A DNA stretch of 64,000 nucleotides, from assembly GCA_027459785.1 (NCBI GenBank), contig DAIDGU010000053.1, positions 62,001-126,000 of the forward strand, given 5' to 3'. Numbering within the stretch: the first letter of the stretch is position 1; every line of letters starts with the position of its first letter. The position numbers were made by a program, and so were the translations under genes. The notes beneath the pieces are model-generated. The model worked only from the letters and a program-made list of their open reading frames with translations, did not search any database and was not told the DNA's origin. Positions 1-8,608 of this stretch are shown here, in pieces. The DNA comes from Ktedonobacteria bacterium (GTDB lineage: Bacteria > Chloroflexota > Ktedonobacteria > Ktedonobacterales > JACDGC01).

Positions 1-1201
1 CCTCGGCGGCGAATTGTGCCAGCGCCGGCAGCCCCAGTGAAGCGAACACGAGCAGTGTGAAGATGCCCCCGTAAAGCGGCAACGCTGCCCAGATGCCGCC
101 CAGACGCGCGATCTCGCGGGTGCCGGTGCGGTCGGCGAGGATGCCCACCGCCAGAAAGAGGCCGCCCGTCACCAGGCCATGCGCCACCATCTGATACATC
201 GCGCCCACCGCGCCCGCCGTGCGGTCGGCGGGATTGGCGGCATAGGCCGCCACTGTTACCCCCAGCAAGACATACCCCATGTGATTGACACTGGTGAAGG
301 CGACCAGCCGCTTGAGATCGGACTGCGCCATCGCCACCGCCGCGCCATAGATCGCCGAGACGACGGCGAGCACCGCCAGCGGCAGCGCCCAATAGTGGAA
401 CGCGCCCGGCACGGTCGGCAGCGCCAGCCGCAAAAAGCCATAGCCGCCCATCTTCAGCAGCGCGCCGGCTAACATGATGCTGCCCGCCGTTGGTGCTTCC
501 GTGTGGGCATCCGGCAACCAGGAGTGTAGCGGCACGATGGGCAATTTGATGGCGAAGCCCAGGAAGAAGCCGAGCAGCACCAGCGAAGGCACCAACCCTG
601 CACCGGGGAACGGGTGCGCCGCGATGATCGCCGGCAAGTAGAACGTGTGTGGCTGCACGGCGAGATAGAGCGCGAGGATCGCCAGCAGCATCGCCAGGCT
701 GCCCACCCGCGTATACAGGAAGAACTTCATCGCGGCCTCTTGCCGACGCTCGGCGTGACCCCAAACGCCGATGATGAAGTACATCGGCACCAGCGCCACC
801 TCGAAGAACAGATAAAACAGCAACAGATCCACCGTGCTGAAATAGCCGTTCAGGCCGGTTTCCATCAGCAAAAAGAGGGCGAAGTAGGCGCGCGGGCGCT
901 CGGCGTGAGGCCAGGAATAGAGCAGCGCCACGCAGGTCAGCAGCGTGGTGAGCAATACCAATGGCAATGCCAGGCCGTCCACGGCGAGCGTAAAATTCGC
1001 GCCGATCGCTGGAATCCACGGCACGGAGACGCGGAACTGCGCGCCGCCGCTGTGCCAGTTGAACTGCGCGGCCAGCACGACGGCCAGCGCCAGCGTGAGC
1101 AGGCTCGTCCCCACGCCAACCCAGCGCGCCGCCTTCGCCGGCAGGCACAGCAGCAGCAGCGCGCCGGCCAGTGGCACGAAGATCACCAAGGTCAACACCA
1201 T
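1..1201 (-). CDS. nuoM: NADH-quinone oxidoreductase subunit M (partial, C-terminus cut by window edge)
   Basis: Antiporter-like membrane subunit of the complex I pump arm. The ATG lies at 1199-1201 and the frame stays open to base 1, giving about 400 of the usual roughly 500 residues. The TMH5 glutamate motif FFEVALVPMYF and the TMH7 lysine motif FAIKLPIVPLHSWLPD are both intact, so the proton-channel residues are kept. The last visible residues (FASLGLPALAQFAAE) match the conserved F-GLPG-GF-GE stretch of NuoM. It is the last visible gene of the nuo operon, 16 bp after nuoL; nuoN would be expected beyond the edge. Identity is secure from family motifs; the partner of this pump is the open question (see the NuoB/D-like gene). 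Confidence 0.93.
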   Translation of the reverse strand, partial: MVLTLVIFVPLAGALLLLCLPAKAARWVGVGTSLLTLALAVVLAAQFNWHSGGAQFRVSVPWIPAIGANFTLAVDGLALPLVLLTTLLTCVALLYSWPHAERPRAYFALFLLMETGLNGYFSTVDLLLFYLFFEVALVPMYFIIGVWGHAERRQEAAMKFFLYTRVGSLAMLLAILALYLAVQPHTFYLPAIIAAHPFPGAGLVPSLVLLGFFLGFAIKLPIVPLHSWLPDAHTEAPTAGSIMLAGALLKMGGYGFLRLALPTVPGAFHYWALPLAVLAVVSAIYGAAVAMAQSDLKRLVAFTSVNHMGYVLLGVTVAAYAANPADRTAGAVGAMYQMVAHGLVTGGLFLAVGILADRTGTREIARLGGIWAALPLYGGIFTLLVFASLGLPALAQFAAE

Positions 1202-1217
1202 CACTCGATTCCCCCTC

Positions 1218-3128
1218 TTAACGCACGGCGAGCGCGATCAGCGCCAGCACGACGATCCCCAGCCCCCACAGCGCAACTGCCAGTAATTCATTGCCGATCA
1301 TCCCCGTCTGAAGCCGCCGCAACGCCTGGCCGCCGTCGGCGATGCCGCGCCCCAGGCCGGTGAAGGCAGCGTCGATGCCACGCAGGTCGAAGCGCCCAGC
1401 CAGGCGCACCAGCACCAGCACGCCGTGCGCCGCCGCTCCGGCGAAGGCATCAAAGACCTGGCGATCCACCGCCCCCAGCACCCCGGTCGCCCAGATGAAT
1501 GCCCGCGCCAGGCCCAGGTAGAGTGGACGGAAGCCGAATTCCTCCTGCAAAACGGGCGCGCTGGGCCGCACCACCGGCCAGATGATACGATCCGGCCACG
1601 CCACGCGCGCGGCCAGGCCCAGCACCACCCCACCGACGGCGCACCCCAGCGCCAGCGCCGTGACCGCCGGTGATTCCGGCGTCATCGCAAGAAGCAGGCG
1701 CGCGAGAGGCTGGCCCAGCAGCGCGGCATTCGCCAACAGGACGACCACCAATGCAACGGCGAGCACCAGCAACGGCCCCAGCAATCCGCGCGGTGCCTCA
1801 TGCGCCTGCCGGGCGGGATCAGACGTGCGCCCCAAAAAGACTTCGCCGAACGCCCGCGCGCTATACAGCGCCGTGAAAAGGCTGGCCACCGTCGCCAGGA
1901 TGAAGAGCGCCGGTTGCCCCTGCGCGGCGGCCAGCACGGCATCTTTCGCCGGCAGCGCCAGCGTGACGGGCAGCCCCGCCAGCGCGGCGGCAGCCAGCGC
2001 GAAAACCACCGCCGTCACCGGCATGCGCCGCGCCAGCCCGCCCATGCGATCAAAGGCGGTCCCGTCCACGGCGTGATCCACCGCGCCCGCAGCCAAAAAG
2101 AGCGCGCTTTTGTAGATCGCCTGGGCGATCAACAAGCCGATGCCGGCCAGCACGCTGCCGGAGCCGATGCCAACGAACATCAGGCCGATCTGGCTGAGGG
2201 TGGAATAAGCCAGCAGGCGCTTCAGGTCGGTCTGCGCCAGTGCGACGGTCGCCCCCAGCAACGCGGTGAGCGCGCCCAGCCACGCGGCCAAGAGCAGCGC
2301 CCCCGGTGCGACGACCAGCAGCGGAAAGAGCCGTGCCAGCAAGAAAACGCCCGCCGCCACCATCGTCGCGGAGTGTAGCAGCGCCGAAACCGGTGTAGGG
2401 CCGGCCATCGCATCCGGCAGCCAGCCCTGGAACGGAATCTGCGCCGATTTGCCCGCTGCGCCGATGACGATCAGCACGCCCAGCAGCGGCAACACGCCGC
2501 CGGCGATGCGCCCGCTCGTCGCTGCCGCCAGAACCGCGCTGATGCGGCTGGTGCCGACAAGGCCGGTGAGGCTGACCACGGCGAAGAGCAGGACGAGATC
2601 AGCCAAGCGGGTGGTGGCGAAGGCGCGCGTCGCCGCCGCTGGCACGCCGGGGCGCTGGTGCCAGAAGCCGATCAGCAGGTACGAGCACATGCCGACGACC
2701 TCCCACGCCAGGAAGAGCGTGATGAGGTCCGCCGCCAGCACCAGCGCCAGCATCGCGCCGATGAAGAGGCTCATTTCCGTGAAGAAGCGTCCGTAGCCCG
2801 GATCGCCCGCCATGTAGCGCGCGGCATAGCAGAAAACGACCAGCCCGACGCCGGCGACCAGCGCGGCGACCACACCACTCAGCGGATCCAGTGCCAGCGC
2901 GAGATCGAGGGTGCGCCCGCCGGTGCTGAGCCAGGGCAGGGTGACGACGGCCCGCGCGCCCGATGCGACGGCGACCAGCGCCGCCAGCGCCAGGGCAAAG
3001 GCACCCGCCAGCGCCGCGATGGCCAGCCCCGCCGCCAGCGTGCCGAAGCGCAGCAGCCCGCACGCCAGCACCACGAACGCGCTGAGTGGCAGCACGGGGA
3101 TCAGCCAGAAAAGCGCGGTGTCGCTCAT
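1218..3128 (-). CDS. nuoL: NADH-quinone oxidoreductase subunit L
   Basis: Largest antiporter-like membrane subunit of complex I, 636 residues, about the usual length. Many transmembrane helices. The conserved glutamate (FLAWEVVGMCSYLLIGFW) and lysine (GKSAQIPFQGWLPDAM) of the ion channel are present, followed by the PTPVSALLHSATMVAAG signature. The C-terminus has the spacing expected for the long lateral helix. The start ATG overlaps the stop of nuoK by 4 nt (ATGA), so it is translationally coupled within the operon. Nothing suggests decay. Relation to Mrp or Dab-type NuoL homologues was considered, but neighbours K, J, H and A make a complex I-type membrane arm the better reading. Confidence 0.95.
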   Translation of the reverse strand: MSDTALFWLIPVLPLSAFVVLACGLLRFGTLAAGLAIAALAGAFALALAALVAVASGARAVVTLPWLSTGGRTLDLALALDPLSGVVAALVAGVGLVVFCYAARYMAGDPGYGRFFTEMSLFIGAMLALVLAADLITLFLAWEVVGMCSYLLIGFWHQRPGVPAAATRAFATTRLADLVLLFAVVSLTGLVGTSRISAVLAAATSGRIAGGVLPLLGVLIVIGAAGKSAQIPFQGWLPDAMAGPTPVSALLHSATMVAAGVFLLARLFPLLVVAPGALLLAAWLGALTALLGATVALAQTDLKRLLAYSTLSQIGLMFVGIGSGSVLAGIGLLIAQAIYKSALFLAAGAVDHAVDGTAFDRMGGLARRMPVTAVVFALAAAALAGLPVTLALPAKDAVLAAAQGQPALFILATVASLFTALYSARAFGEVFLGRTSDPARQAHEAPRGLLGPLLVLAVALVVVLLANAALLGQPLARLLLAMTPESPAVTALALGCAVGGVVLGLAARVAWPDRIIWPVVRPSAPVLQEEFGFRPLYLGLARAFIWATGVLGAVDRQVFDAFAGAAAHGVLVLVRLAGRFDLRGIDAAFTGLGRGIADGGQALRRLQTGMIGNELLAVALWGLGIVVLALIALAVR

Positions 3129-3439
3129 CGCTTCAACTCCGATGCGGCGTCGATGTTGGCGCTACCGCGCTGGCGATACATCAGCAGCATCAGCTCCAGA
3201 CCGGCGGCCATTTCGATGGCCATGATGGTGACGATGATGATGAAGAACACCTGCGCGTCGTAATTCCCCGGCGCGACGAAGCGCCAGAATGCAACCAGAT
3301 TCACCAGCGCGCCATTCATCATGACCTCGATGCTCATCAGCACCATCAGCGCGCTACGCTGCGAGAGGACGCCGGCCACGCCGGTGCCGAAAAGCACCGC
3401 GCCCAGAATCAGGTAGGGGATCAAACCCGGTCCGTTCAT
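3125..3439 (-). CDS. nuoK: NADH-quinone oxidoreductase subunit K
   Basis: Small three-helix membrane subunit of complex I, 104 residues, normal length. The two conserved membrane glutamates are present in MSIEVMMNGALVNLVAF (TMH2) and IEMAAGLELMLL (TMH3). It overlaps nuoJ upstream and nuoL downstream by 4 nt each (ATGA junctions), which suggests tight translational coupling. It is part of the E-channel between NuoH and NuoL, and with both glutamates intact the membrane arm looks functional. Confidence 0.95.
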   Translation of the reverse strand: MNGPGLIPYLILGAVLFGTGVAGVLSQRSALMVLMSIEVMMNGALVNLVAFWRFVAPGNYDAQVFFIIIVTIMAIEMAAGLELMLLMYRQRGSANIDAASELKR

Positions 3440-4407
3440 TGCTCACCTCCCATGTCGCCCATCCGCTGCGGCGGCTGCGGCACAAGGTCCATGCCGCAGA
3501 TCGGGCATTTCCCTGGATGATCCTGCTGCACCTCTGAATGCATCGGACAGGTATACATCGGCTTAGCTGCTGTCGGTTGCGCGATTTGTGCCGCTGGTGT
3601 GGGTGCTTGAAGTGACTGCGCATAGCTGGGTGGCGAACCTTCGCGGCGGGCGAGGAGCACTGCGCCGGCGATGCCCGCGACAATGAGGAATGCCGCGCCC
3701 TCGAAGCCCACCATGTAGCGCCCCAGCAGCAAATTGCCGACAATGGCCGCAGCGTCCCCACTGGGGGCCGTGCCGGCCAGGTGCCAGGGCGTCACTACCA
3801 CCAGCAGGATCAGCGCGACAGCGGTGGCTGCGCCCACCACCAACGCCCAGGGCAACTGGGCCGTGGTCATCGCCATGCTGACCAGCATTTGATAATGCTG
3901 CTGCGCGTTCATGCCACTCATCTTCATGGCACCCTTGGCCTGTTGCCCGTCGCGCAGATCCATGCCACCATGCTGCATGCCCGGCGTGTCCGCACCTTCT
4001 TCGGTCGCCTCCTGTTCGCCGTGTGGCATGTGCATGTGATCGTCCATCGGCATCGGCGCATCGGTTGTCGCCTCATGGTGGCCACGCGGCATCGTCATCG
4101 AAAACGCGCCCAGCCCACGTATGTGCATCGACCGTTTCATATCCCACATCATCTGGCCGCCGGGGTCCATCATGAGCATGACCATGACGAGGATCATGAT
4201 CAGCATGCCGCCGACGTTCATCATGATCTGGATCATTGCCAGCAGGTCGGCATCCAGCAGGATGAAGATGCCTGCCAGCGCCACGAAACTCGCCATCAGC
4301 GCCAGGCCGGCGCGATACATGCTCATCGTCACCAGCATGCCTGCCGCGGTGATGACGGCGATGAGTGCCAGCATGCCGAAGATGAGCCACTCGATGATCC
4401 CGCTCAT
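3436..4407 (-). CDS. nuoJ: NuoJ with Met/His-rich insert and C-terminal heavy-metal-binding domain
   Basis: The first 80 residues are NuoJ: helices and the LLAMIQIMMNVGGMLIMILV stretch typical of TMH3. The protein is 323 residues, far longer than most NuoJ (about 165-200). Residues about 76-182 form a Met/His/Asp-rich loop (PMPMDDHMHMPHGE, MQHGGMD), then two more helices (about 185-208 and 233-253). Residues 284-309 (MYTCPMHSEV ... GKCPICGMDL) are a heavy-metal-binding domain of the kind found on CopA/CusB-type copper and silver proteins, with CPMH and CPICGM. I start at 4407, where ATG overlaps the nuoH stop (ATGA); longer upstream readings run through nuoH. The nuoI Fe-S gene that normally separates H and J is absent. 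Copper binding is an inference from composition and domain type. Confidence 0.9.
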   Translation of the reverse strand: MSGIIEWLIFGMLALIAVITAAGMLVTMSMYRAGLALMASFVALAGIFILLDADLLAMIQIMMNVGGMLIMILVMVMLMMDPGGQMMWDMKRSMHIRGLGAFSMTMPRGHHEATTDAPMPMDDHMHMPHGEQEATEEGADTPGMQHGGMDLRDGQQAKGAMKMSGMNAQQHYQMLVSMAMTTAQLPWALVVGAATAVALILLVVVTPWHLAGTAPSGDAAAIVGNLLLGRYMVGFEGAAFLIVAGIAGAVLLARREGSPPSYAQSLQAPTPAAQIAQPTAAKPMYTCPMHSEVQQDHPGKCPICGMDLVPQPPQRMGDMGGEQ

Positions 4408-5345
4408 GCGCCACCTCCGAAGACAAAGAGCGCCAGCACGCCGACGATGGCGATATTCACCAGTGAGGCCGGCACCAGGATCTTCCAGGCCAGGCTGAGC
4501 ATCTGATCGTGGCGCAGCCGTGGCACACGCCGGCTGAGCGCCAGCACCACCGCCGCTAACGCCAGCGTCTTGAACGCGAACCACACCGGCGGCGGCAATA
4601 GCGGTCCCTGCCAGCCGCCGAAGAAAAGCACCACGCCCAGTGCCATCAGCAGCAGGAAGATGCCATCCAGCGCCCAGCGCAGGAGCAGCAGCCGCGCGCC
4701 GCCATACGCCGCCAGCACGCCACCTTCCAATTCGCTGCCGGCATATGCGCCGTCGAAGGGGTGACGGAAGGCCGGGAAGAGCGCGGCGACGAGGTAAATC
4801 ACCACACCCAATGGTTGCCAGACGACATACCACAGATGTGCCTGGGCGGCGACGATTTTACCAGTGGCCAGCGAGGCCGCGGCCATTGGCGCGCCGATAG
4901 CCGCAAACCCCAGCGGCACTTCATAGCTGATGAGGTGTGCCGCCGCACGGAACGTTCCCAGCACGCCAACCACACCGTTCTGGCTCCAACCCGCGTTCAT
5001 CTGGGCGATGACAAACGGGCTGAGCAGCACAATAAAATAAAAGAGGCCCACCGAGGAGTCAAAACCGATCAGGCCGGGGCCGAGCGGGATCACCAGCGCC
5101 GCTAACCCCACCGTGATCACCGCGATGAAGGGGGCCGACTGATACAAGAAAGTGTCGGCATGGGCGGGCGGGCGATCCGGCTGGCGCAGGAGCTGGCCGG
5201 CGCGGGCCAGCGGCAGGCGCAGCACCGCGCGCCAGTTGCGCTGCCCCAGCGTAAGCAGACCCTCCAGCACTTCGATGAGGTAGACGCCGACGGTCAGGCC
5301 CACCAGGGTCAGTGCCGCCCTGACGAACGCTGTCATGACACTCAT
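4404..5345 (-). CDS. nuoH: NADH-quinone oxidoreductase subunit H (divergent quinone-site loops)
   Basis: Membrane subunit that normally forms the quinone chamber, 313 residues. Clear NuoH landmarks: LISYEVPLGFA, a PFD...SELEGG loop and the C-terminal RVPRLRHDQMLSLAWK. Two normally strict regions are altered. The N-terminal R-x-GPN-VG--GLLQP quinone-entry stretch is replaced by QRNWRAVLRLPLARAGQLL, and the PFDLPEAESEL loop reads PFDGAYAGSEL. It overlaps the B/D fusion upstream and nuoJ downstream by 4 nt. The altered loops fit the loss of redox subunits in this operon and suggest the quinone site is changed or lost; this is inference. Confidence 0.88.
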   Translation of the reverse strand: MSVMTAFVRAALTLVGLTVGVYLIEVLEGLLTLGQRNWRAVLRLPLARAGQLLRQPDRPPAHADTFLYQSAPFIAVITVGLAALVIPLGPGLIGFDSSVGLFYFIVLLSPFVIAQMNAGWSQNGVVGVLGTFRAAAHLISYEVPLGFAAIGAPMAAASLATGKIVAAQAHLWYVVWQPLGVVIYLVAALFPAFRHPFDGAYAGSELEGGVLAAYGGARLLLLRWALDGIFLLLMALGVVLFFGGWQGPLLPPPVWFAFKTLALAAVVLALSRRVPRLRHDQMLSLAWKILVPASLVNIAIVGVLALFVFGGGA

Positions 5346-6778
5346 CCATCCACCTCCGCCGTCACCAGATCCAGGCTCGCCAGGATCATCTCCGCGTCTG
5401 CCACCTTCTGGCCAGCGAGCAAGGCTGGAACGAGGCTGAGCAGCGCGGCGGAGGGTGCGTGCCAGGCGACATGTGCCGGATGTATACCGCCGTCACTCGT
5501 CACGTCCACCGCGAGCGTGCCGCGCGGCCCTGCCACCGCGCCCGTCGCCGTTCCCGCTGGCACGTACCAATCGGCCTGCTGGTCCTTCTGGCGACCGGCC
5601 ACTGTCGGTGTTGTTTGCGGCGCAGCGGCAAGCTCCGCCAGGGCTGTCAGGGTTGTGGCCGCCATTGTTAGCCGCGCAACCAGGCGGGCTTGAATGTCAC
5701 CCGCGCCGCTTGTGCTCGCCGTCAGCGCCGACCCCGTCACCCCAGCGGAATGCAAGATAGCGCCGTTGATTTGGCCGATCCCTACCGTGCGCAGGTGCAG
5801 CCAGCGGTCGCGTCGCACTGTCGCCGCCAGATCGCGGACCGCGCGGGCCAGGGATGCTAAATCAGGTGGGGTGGTCACGGGCGCGGGGCGTTGCGGTGCC
5901 AGCCAGGCGGCGATTGGTTCCGGCGTCCACCCCGCCAGGACGGCATCCAGCGCCATAGCCAGCTGCGCCGCGCGGCGGGCCAGCGGCTCCAACGCCAGCA
6001 GCCGTAAAAAACGCACTGACCACCATAGCGCGTTGTGCGCGCGCTCCACCGCCAGGGCTTGCTCACGGATCCCTTGGGATGCAGCATTGGGTGTGATACC
6101 TTGCAAATGCTCGACAGCCTGAACGAACGCCAGGCGCGATGCCACTGGCGCGAGCGGATCGTACCACGCCGCCAGTTCGGCAGCGGCGGCCCACGCCATA
6201 CCGTGCATCTGCCCGGCTATGCCGCGTGCAGCGTAGCCCATCACCGGGCGGCACTGCACCACCTGCTCGCCGTCACAGATCAGCCAGAAGCGCGCCGGGC
6301 CGGCGGTGAACGGCTGGGCCGGCCCCAGGCTGAAGACGGTGAACTCCGTCGCCAGTTCGTGTTCCTGGGGGAGATCGACGAGATCGGCGCGCAAGGACGG
6401 GAAAGCCGCAGCTACAGGCAGCGCATCACTGCGCCCCTGTGCATAGGCCGCCTGGAGAGCGGCGGCGGTGCAGGCGGTGATCCGCCGGGCATGTGGAAAG
6501 ACGGTTGCGCCGGGTGTTTCGTCCGTCAGCGCGGGGAGGTCCGGTGGGCGATACAGGATGACGGGCGCACCTTCCGGCAACCCGCGCGCCAGTTCCGCTG
6601 CCGCCGGCGCGAAGGCGGCATTGAGCGGCTCATAGACCAGCAGGCAATCCGCATGGCGCGGCGCGGCGACGAGCATCACCAGCGGCTGTTGCCCGGCCAG
6701 CGCAGCCAGGTCGTGCGCGCCCATACCGCCATCCAACGGGAGATAGGTCAGGCTGCGGTTGTCAAGCTTCCCACTCAA
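5342..6778 (-). CDS. Degenerate NuoB-NuoD-like fusion without Fe-S ligands
   Basis: 478 residues. Residues about 30-110 resemble NuoB: VAAPRHADCLLVYEPLNAAF fits the NuoB stretch SPRQADVMIVAG..., followed by a Pro-Glu-Gly turn. None of the four N2 cysteines is there; the only cysteines are at 45, 103, 168 and 176. From about 145 it is NuoD-like: FSLGPAQPFTAGPARFWLICDGE, then VMGYAARGIAG, and a C-terminus (YVPAG...GTLAVDVTSDGG...MILASLD...VDG) that follows NuoD closely. The NuoD quinone histidine motif HPSTHG reads QPFTAG, and GYLHRG reads GYAARG. It starts inside the end of nuoA (17-nt overlap) and overlaps nuoH by 4 nt. I infer a structural platform without electron transfer. Not a random pseudogene: the frame is intact and coupled. 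Confidence 0.82.
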   Translation of the reverse strand: MSGKLDNRSLTYLPLDGGMGAHDLAALAGQQPLVMLVAAPRHADCLLVYEPLNAAFAPAAAELARGLPEGAPVILYRPPDLPALTDETPGATVFPHARRITACTAAALQAAYAQGRSDALPVAAAFPSLRADLVDLPQEHELATEFTVFSLGPAQPFTAGPARFWLICDGEQVVQCRPVMGYAARGIAGQMHGMAWAAAAELAAWYDPLAPVASRLAFVQAVEHLQGITPNAASQGIREQALAVERAHNALWWSVRFLRLLALEPLARRAAQLAMALDAVLAGWTPEPIAAWLAPQRPAPVTTPPDLASLARAVRDLAATVRRDRWLHLRTVGIGQINGAILHSAGVTGSALTASTSGAGDIQARLVARLTMAATTLTALAELAAAPQTTPTVAGRQKDQQADWYVPAGTATGAVAGPRGTLAVDVTSDGGIHPAHVAWHAPSAALLSLVPALLAGQKVADAEMILASLDLVTAEVDG

Positions 6779-7130
6779 ATGCGCCTGCCTTCCACGCGAA
6801 GATGATCGCGGATGCGAGGATAACGATGAAGACCACCATATCCGCCAGCGCGATCAGCCCCATTGCGCGAAAGGCGACCGCCCATGGGAACATGAAAACC
6901 ATCTCCATGTCAAAGGCGACGAAAAGCAGCGCCAGCACCGCGTAACGCAGCCGGAACTGCACCCAGCTCTTGTGGCCGGAGCGCCCGCCGAACTCCGGGG
7001 GTGGCTCCGCTGGCGGGGGGGGATGCCCCAAACGAGGGATGCCGAGCGCGGCCACGCCCAGCATGAGCGCCAGCACCGCCAGCGCCGCCGCCACACCATA
7101 GGCGGCATGAATGCTCGCGAGCGTCATCAT
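6762..7130 (-). CDS. nuoA: NADH-quinone oxidoreductase subunit A
   Basis: Three-helix subunit NuoA, 122 residues. The signature around TMH2 (FRLRYAVLALLFVAFDMEMV then PWAV) includes the conserved acidic FDxE. The start at 7130 is chosen because GGGAGGAG lies 7 nt upstream of ATGATG; an upstream in-frame ATG at 7148 has no such site. First gene of the visible nuo operon; its 3' end overlaps the NuoB/D-like gene by 17 nt. Confidence 0.93.
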   Translation of the reverse strand: MMTLASIHAAYGVAAALAVLALMLGVAALGIPRLGHPPPPAEPPPEFGGRSGHKSWVQFRLRYAVLALLFVAFDMEMVFMFPWAVAFRAMGLIALADMVVFIVILASAIIFAWKAGAFEWEA

Positions 7131-7259
7131 GGCTGGCTCCTCCCGCAATGCGCGTGCCGCTTGTCACACCATTATTTGACTCCGCCGTGCCTGTCCTACC
7201 CACGCGCTTTCACGTATCCCAGCGGCAGACCATTCGTTGCTTCACAGGGATGCGTCCGT

Positions 7260-7692
7260 GATGGGTAATTCCATGCCAGCCTGGTAATGACCGGGGAGGT
7301 GACACGAAAATTCAAGTTGGTTCATATCCATCCCCCCCATACCGCTTGTCGGCGTCCCCATGTTCATGTGGAACGTCACATCCAGCGTCCTGATCTGGTC
7401 TGGCTGTGGCGGCTGGTTCAGGTGCCGTGTGCCGGTTCTGGCGGCGCGGTGTAAGCGAAGCTGACCAGCAGCCCCATGTTACCGGCCAAAGGGTGATGAA
7501 CTATGCCAGGCGTGAGGCCAGGGCAAAGGCCGCGAAATACATGGCATAGAGCGCCGCCGGCGTCAGGAACGCGAAGAGGCGGATGGTTGTGGGTTGGGCG
7601 AAGCGCGGCCAGCACGAGTTCGACAAGCTGCTGTACCTGGGCCTGTACCGTGAATTTGCCGATCGCCGTGTCACCATCCTGACTCTATGCAC
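7260..7692 (-). pseudogene. Remnant of a membrane-anchored cupredoxin-like gene
   Basis: No intact gene spans this stretch, but three pieces in different minus frames read like one protein. At about 7690-7600 TAIGKFTVQAQVQQLVELVL; at about 7590-7501 a hydrophobic helix (RLFAFLTPAALYAMYFAAFA); and at about 7395-7260 LDVTFHMNMGTPTSGMGGMD ending in LEFSCHLPGHYQAGMELPIT and a stop. The last piece has the Cys-x4-His-x4-Met order of a type 1 copper site, the end of a cupredoxin fold. The pieces are joined by at least two frameshifts or stops. It lies between nuoA and the first M56 peptidase gene. A sequencing error or a short real cupredoxin starting late cannot be excluded. Confidence 0.45.
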
Positions 7693-7696
7693 GCGC

Positions 7697-8608
7697 TCAC
7701 CCGCGCTGGATCAGGCAACTGAAATGCTCGATGAGGTCGCTGCTGAACAGCGCCAGGCATACGACGCCCCCGCCGGCCAGCAGTCGCACGAGGAATCCTG
7801 GCGCGCTGAGGGATTGGCCAAAATGTGGTGGGGTGAGTGGTGCCAGCCGCCAGGGCGGCAGAGGTGCTTCGAGGGACTGCGTCAGGTAGGCCAGACGCTC
7901 TTGTAAAGGAGCTGTTACCGGTGGGGTCGTTGGTGTTACAAGATACGCGGCCTGCATGACTTTCCCCCCTGCACTTTCTGGCTGAGAGGCGCGCAGCAGG
8001 TGTAATAATGCCGCCGCGAGGGCCGGCGTGGAGGTACAAGCGCGGGCGAAGCGATCGGCGGCGACTTCGGCGCGCACCTCGGCGCGTTCCGCCACCCACG
8101 CCAGACCAGATCCACGGGGGAACAGTGCTGCCAGGCTTTGCCAGGCAAAGTGACGCAGCGGATCGCGGCGGCGGCGATGTGCTTCCTCATGCGCCACGAT
8201 GGCGCGTAACGATGCCGCGGTAACGCCGTGAACTAACCCCGTACTCACGTAAATCCGGGGATGCCACAGTCCCAGGCAGAAAGCTTGTGGCGTGGCCGAT
8301 GGCAACTCGAAGATGTCCCCTGCTGGCACGAGATGCCGGGACGCAGCGGCGAGGCGCGCAGAGGGTAGCCGGCGCAGCGCCAGGCAGCCTTGGGCGGCGT
8401 GAAAATGCCGCGTCAACCGCTGCCCCAGGCAGATCATGACGTAACCCGCCAGCGCAAGCCCCAGCAGTACTGCCAGCGAATGTGGCTGGAAAAGCGTGAT
8501 CAAGGGGATAGCCCAGATCCCACAGGTGAAAAGGCCCAATCCCATCCCTAAACCGGCCAGCAAGAGCCAGCGTAGGGCGATGCGAGGGATAATCGGATAG
8601 CGGCGCAT
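7697..8608 (-). CDS. BlaR1-type M56 family membrane metallopeptidase
   Basis: 303 residues. N-terminal helices (about 10-60), then the zinc site HEEAH at 140-144 (IVAHEEAHRRRRDP), helical downstream region and a C-terminal helix near 280. No penicillin-binding sensor domain follows, so this is not a beta-lactam sensor as in staphylococcal BlaR1. The ATG overlaps the stop of the BlaI-type repressor gene by 1 nt (TGATG), the usual arrangement for a repressor/antirepressor-protease pair. In known pairs the peptidase responds to a signal and leads to loss of the repressor; the signal here is unknown, with copper or thiol-redox stress suggested by the neighbours. Confidence 0.85.
   Translation of the reverse strand: MRRYPIIPRIALRWLLLAGLGMGLGLFTCGIWAIPLITLFQPHSLAVLLGLALAGYVMICLGQRLTRHFHAAQGCLALRRLPSARLAAASRHLVPAGDIFELPSATPQAFCLGLWHPRIYVSTGLVHGVTAASLRAIVAHEEAHRRRRDPLRHFAWQSLAALFPRGSGLAWVAERAEVRAEVAADRFARACTSTPALAAALLHLLRASQPESAGGKVMQAAYLVTPTTPPVTAPLQERLAYLTQSLEAPLPPWRLAPLTPPHFGQSLSAPGFLVRLLAGGGVVCLALFSSDLIEHFSCLIQRG

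Noticed and set aside
614-2796. Long plus-strand open frames opposite nuoL/nuoM
   Set aside because: His/Arg/Gln-rich shadows of high-GC genes on the other strand, without RBS or family features.
4408-4833. Open extension of the nuoJ frame far upstream into nuoH
   Set aside because: The extra residues are Ala/Arg/Gly-rich shadow sequence of nuoH; the ATG at 4407 forms a clean ATGA overlap with the nuoH stop.
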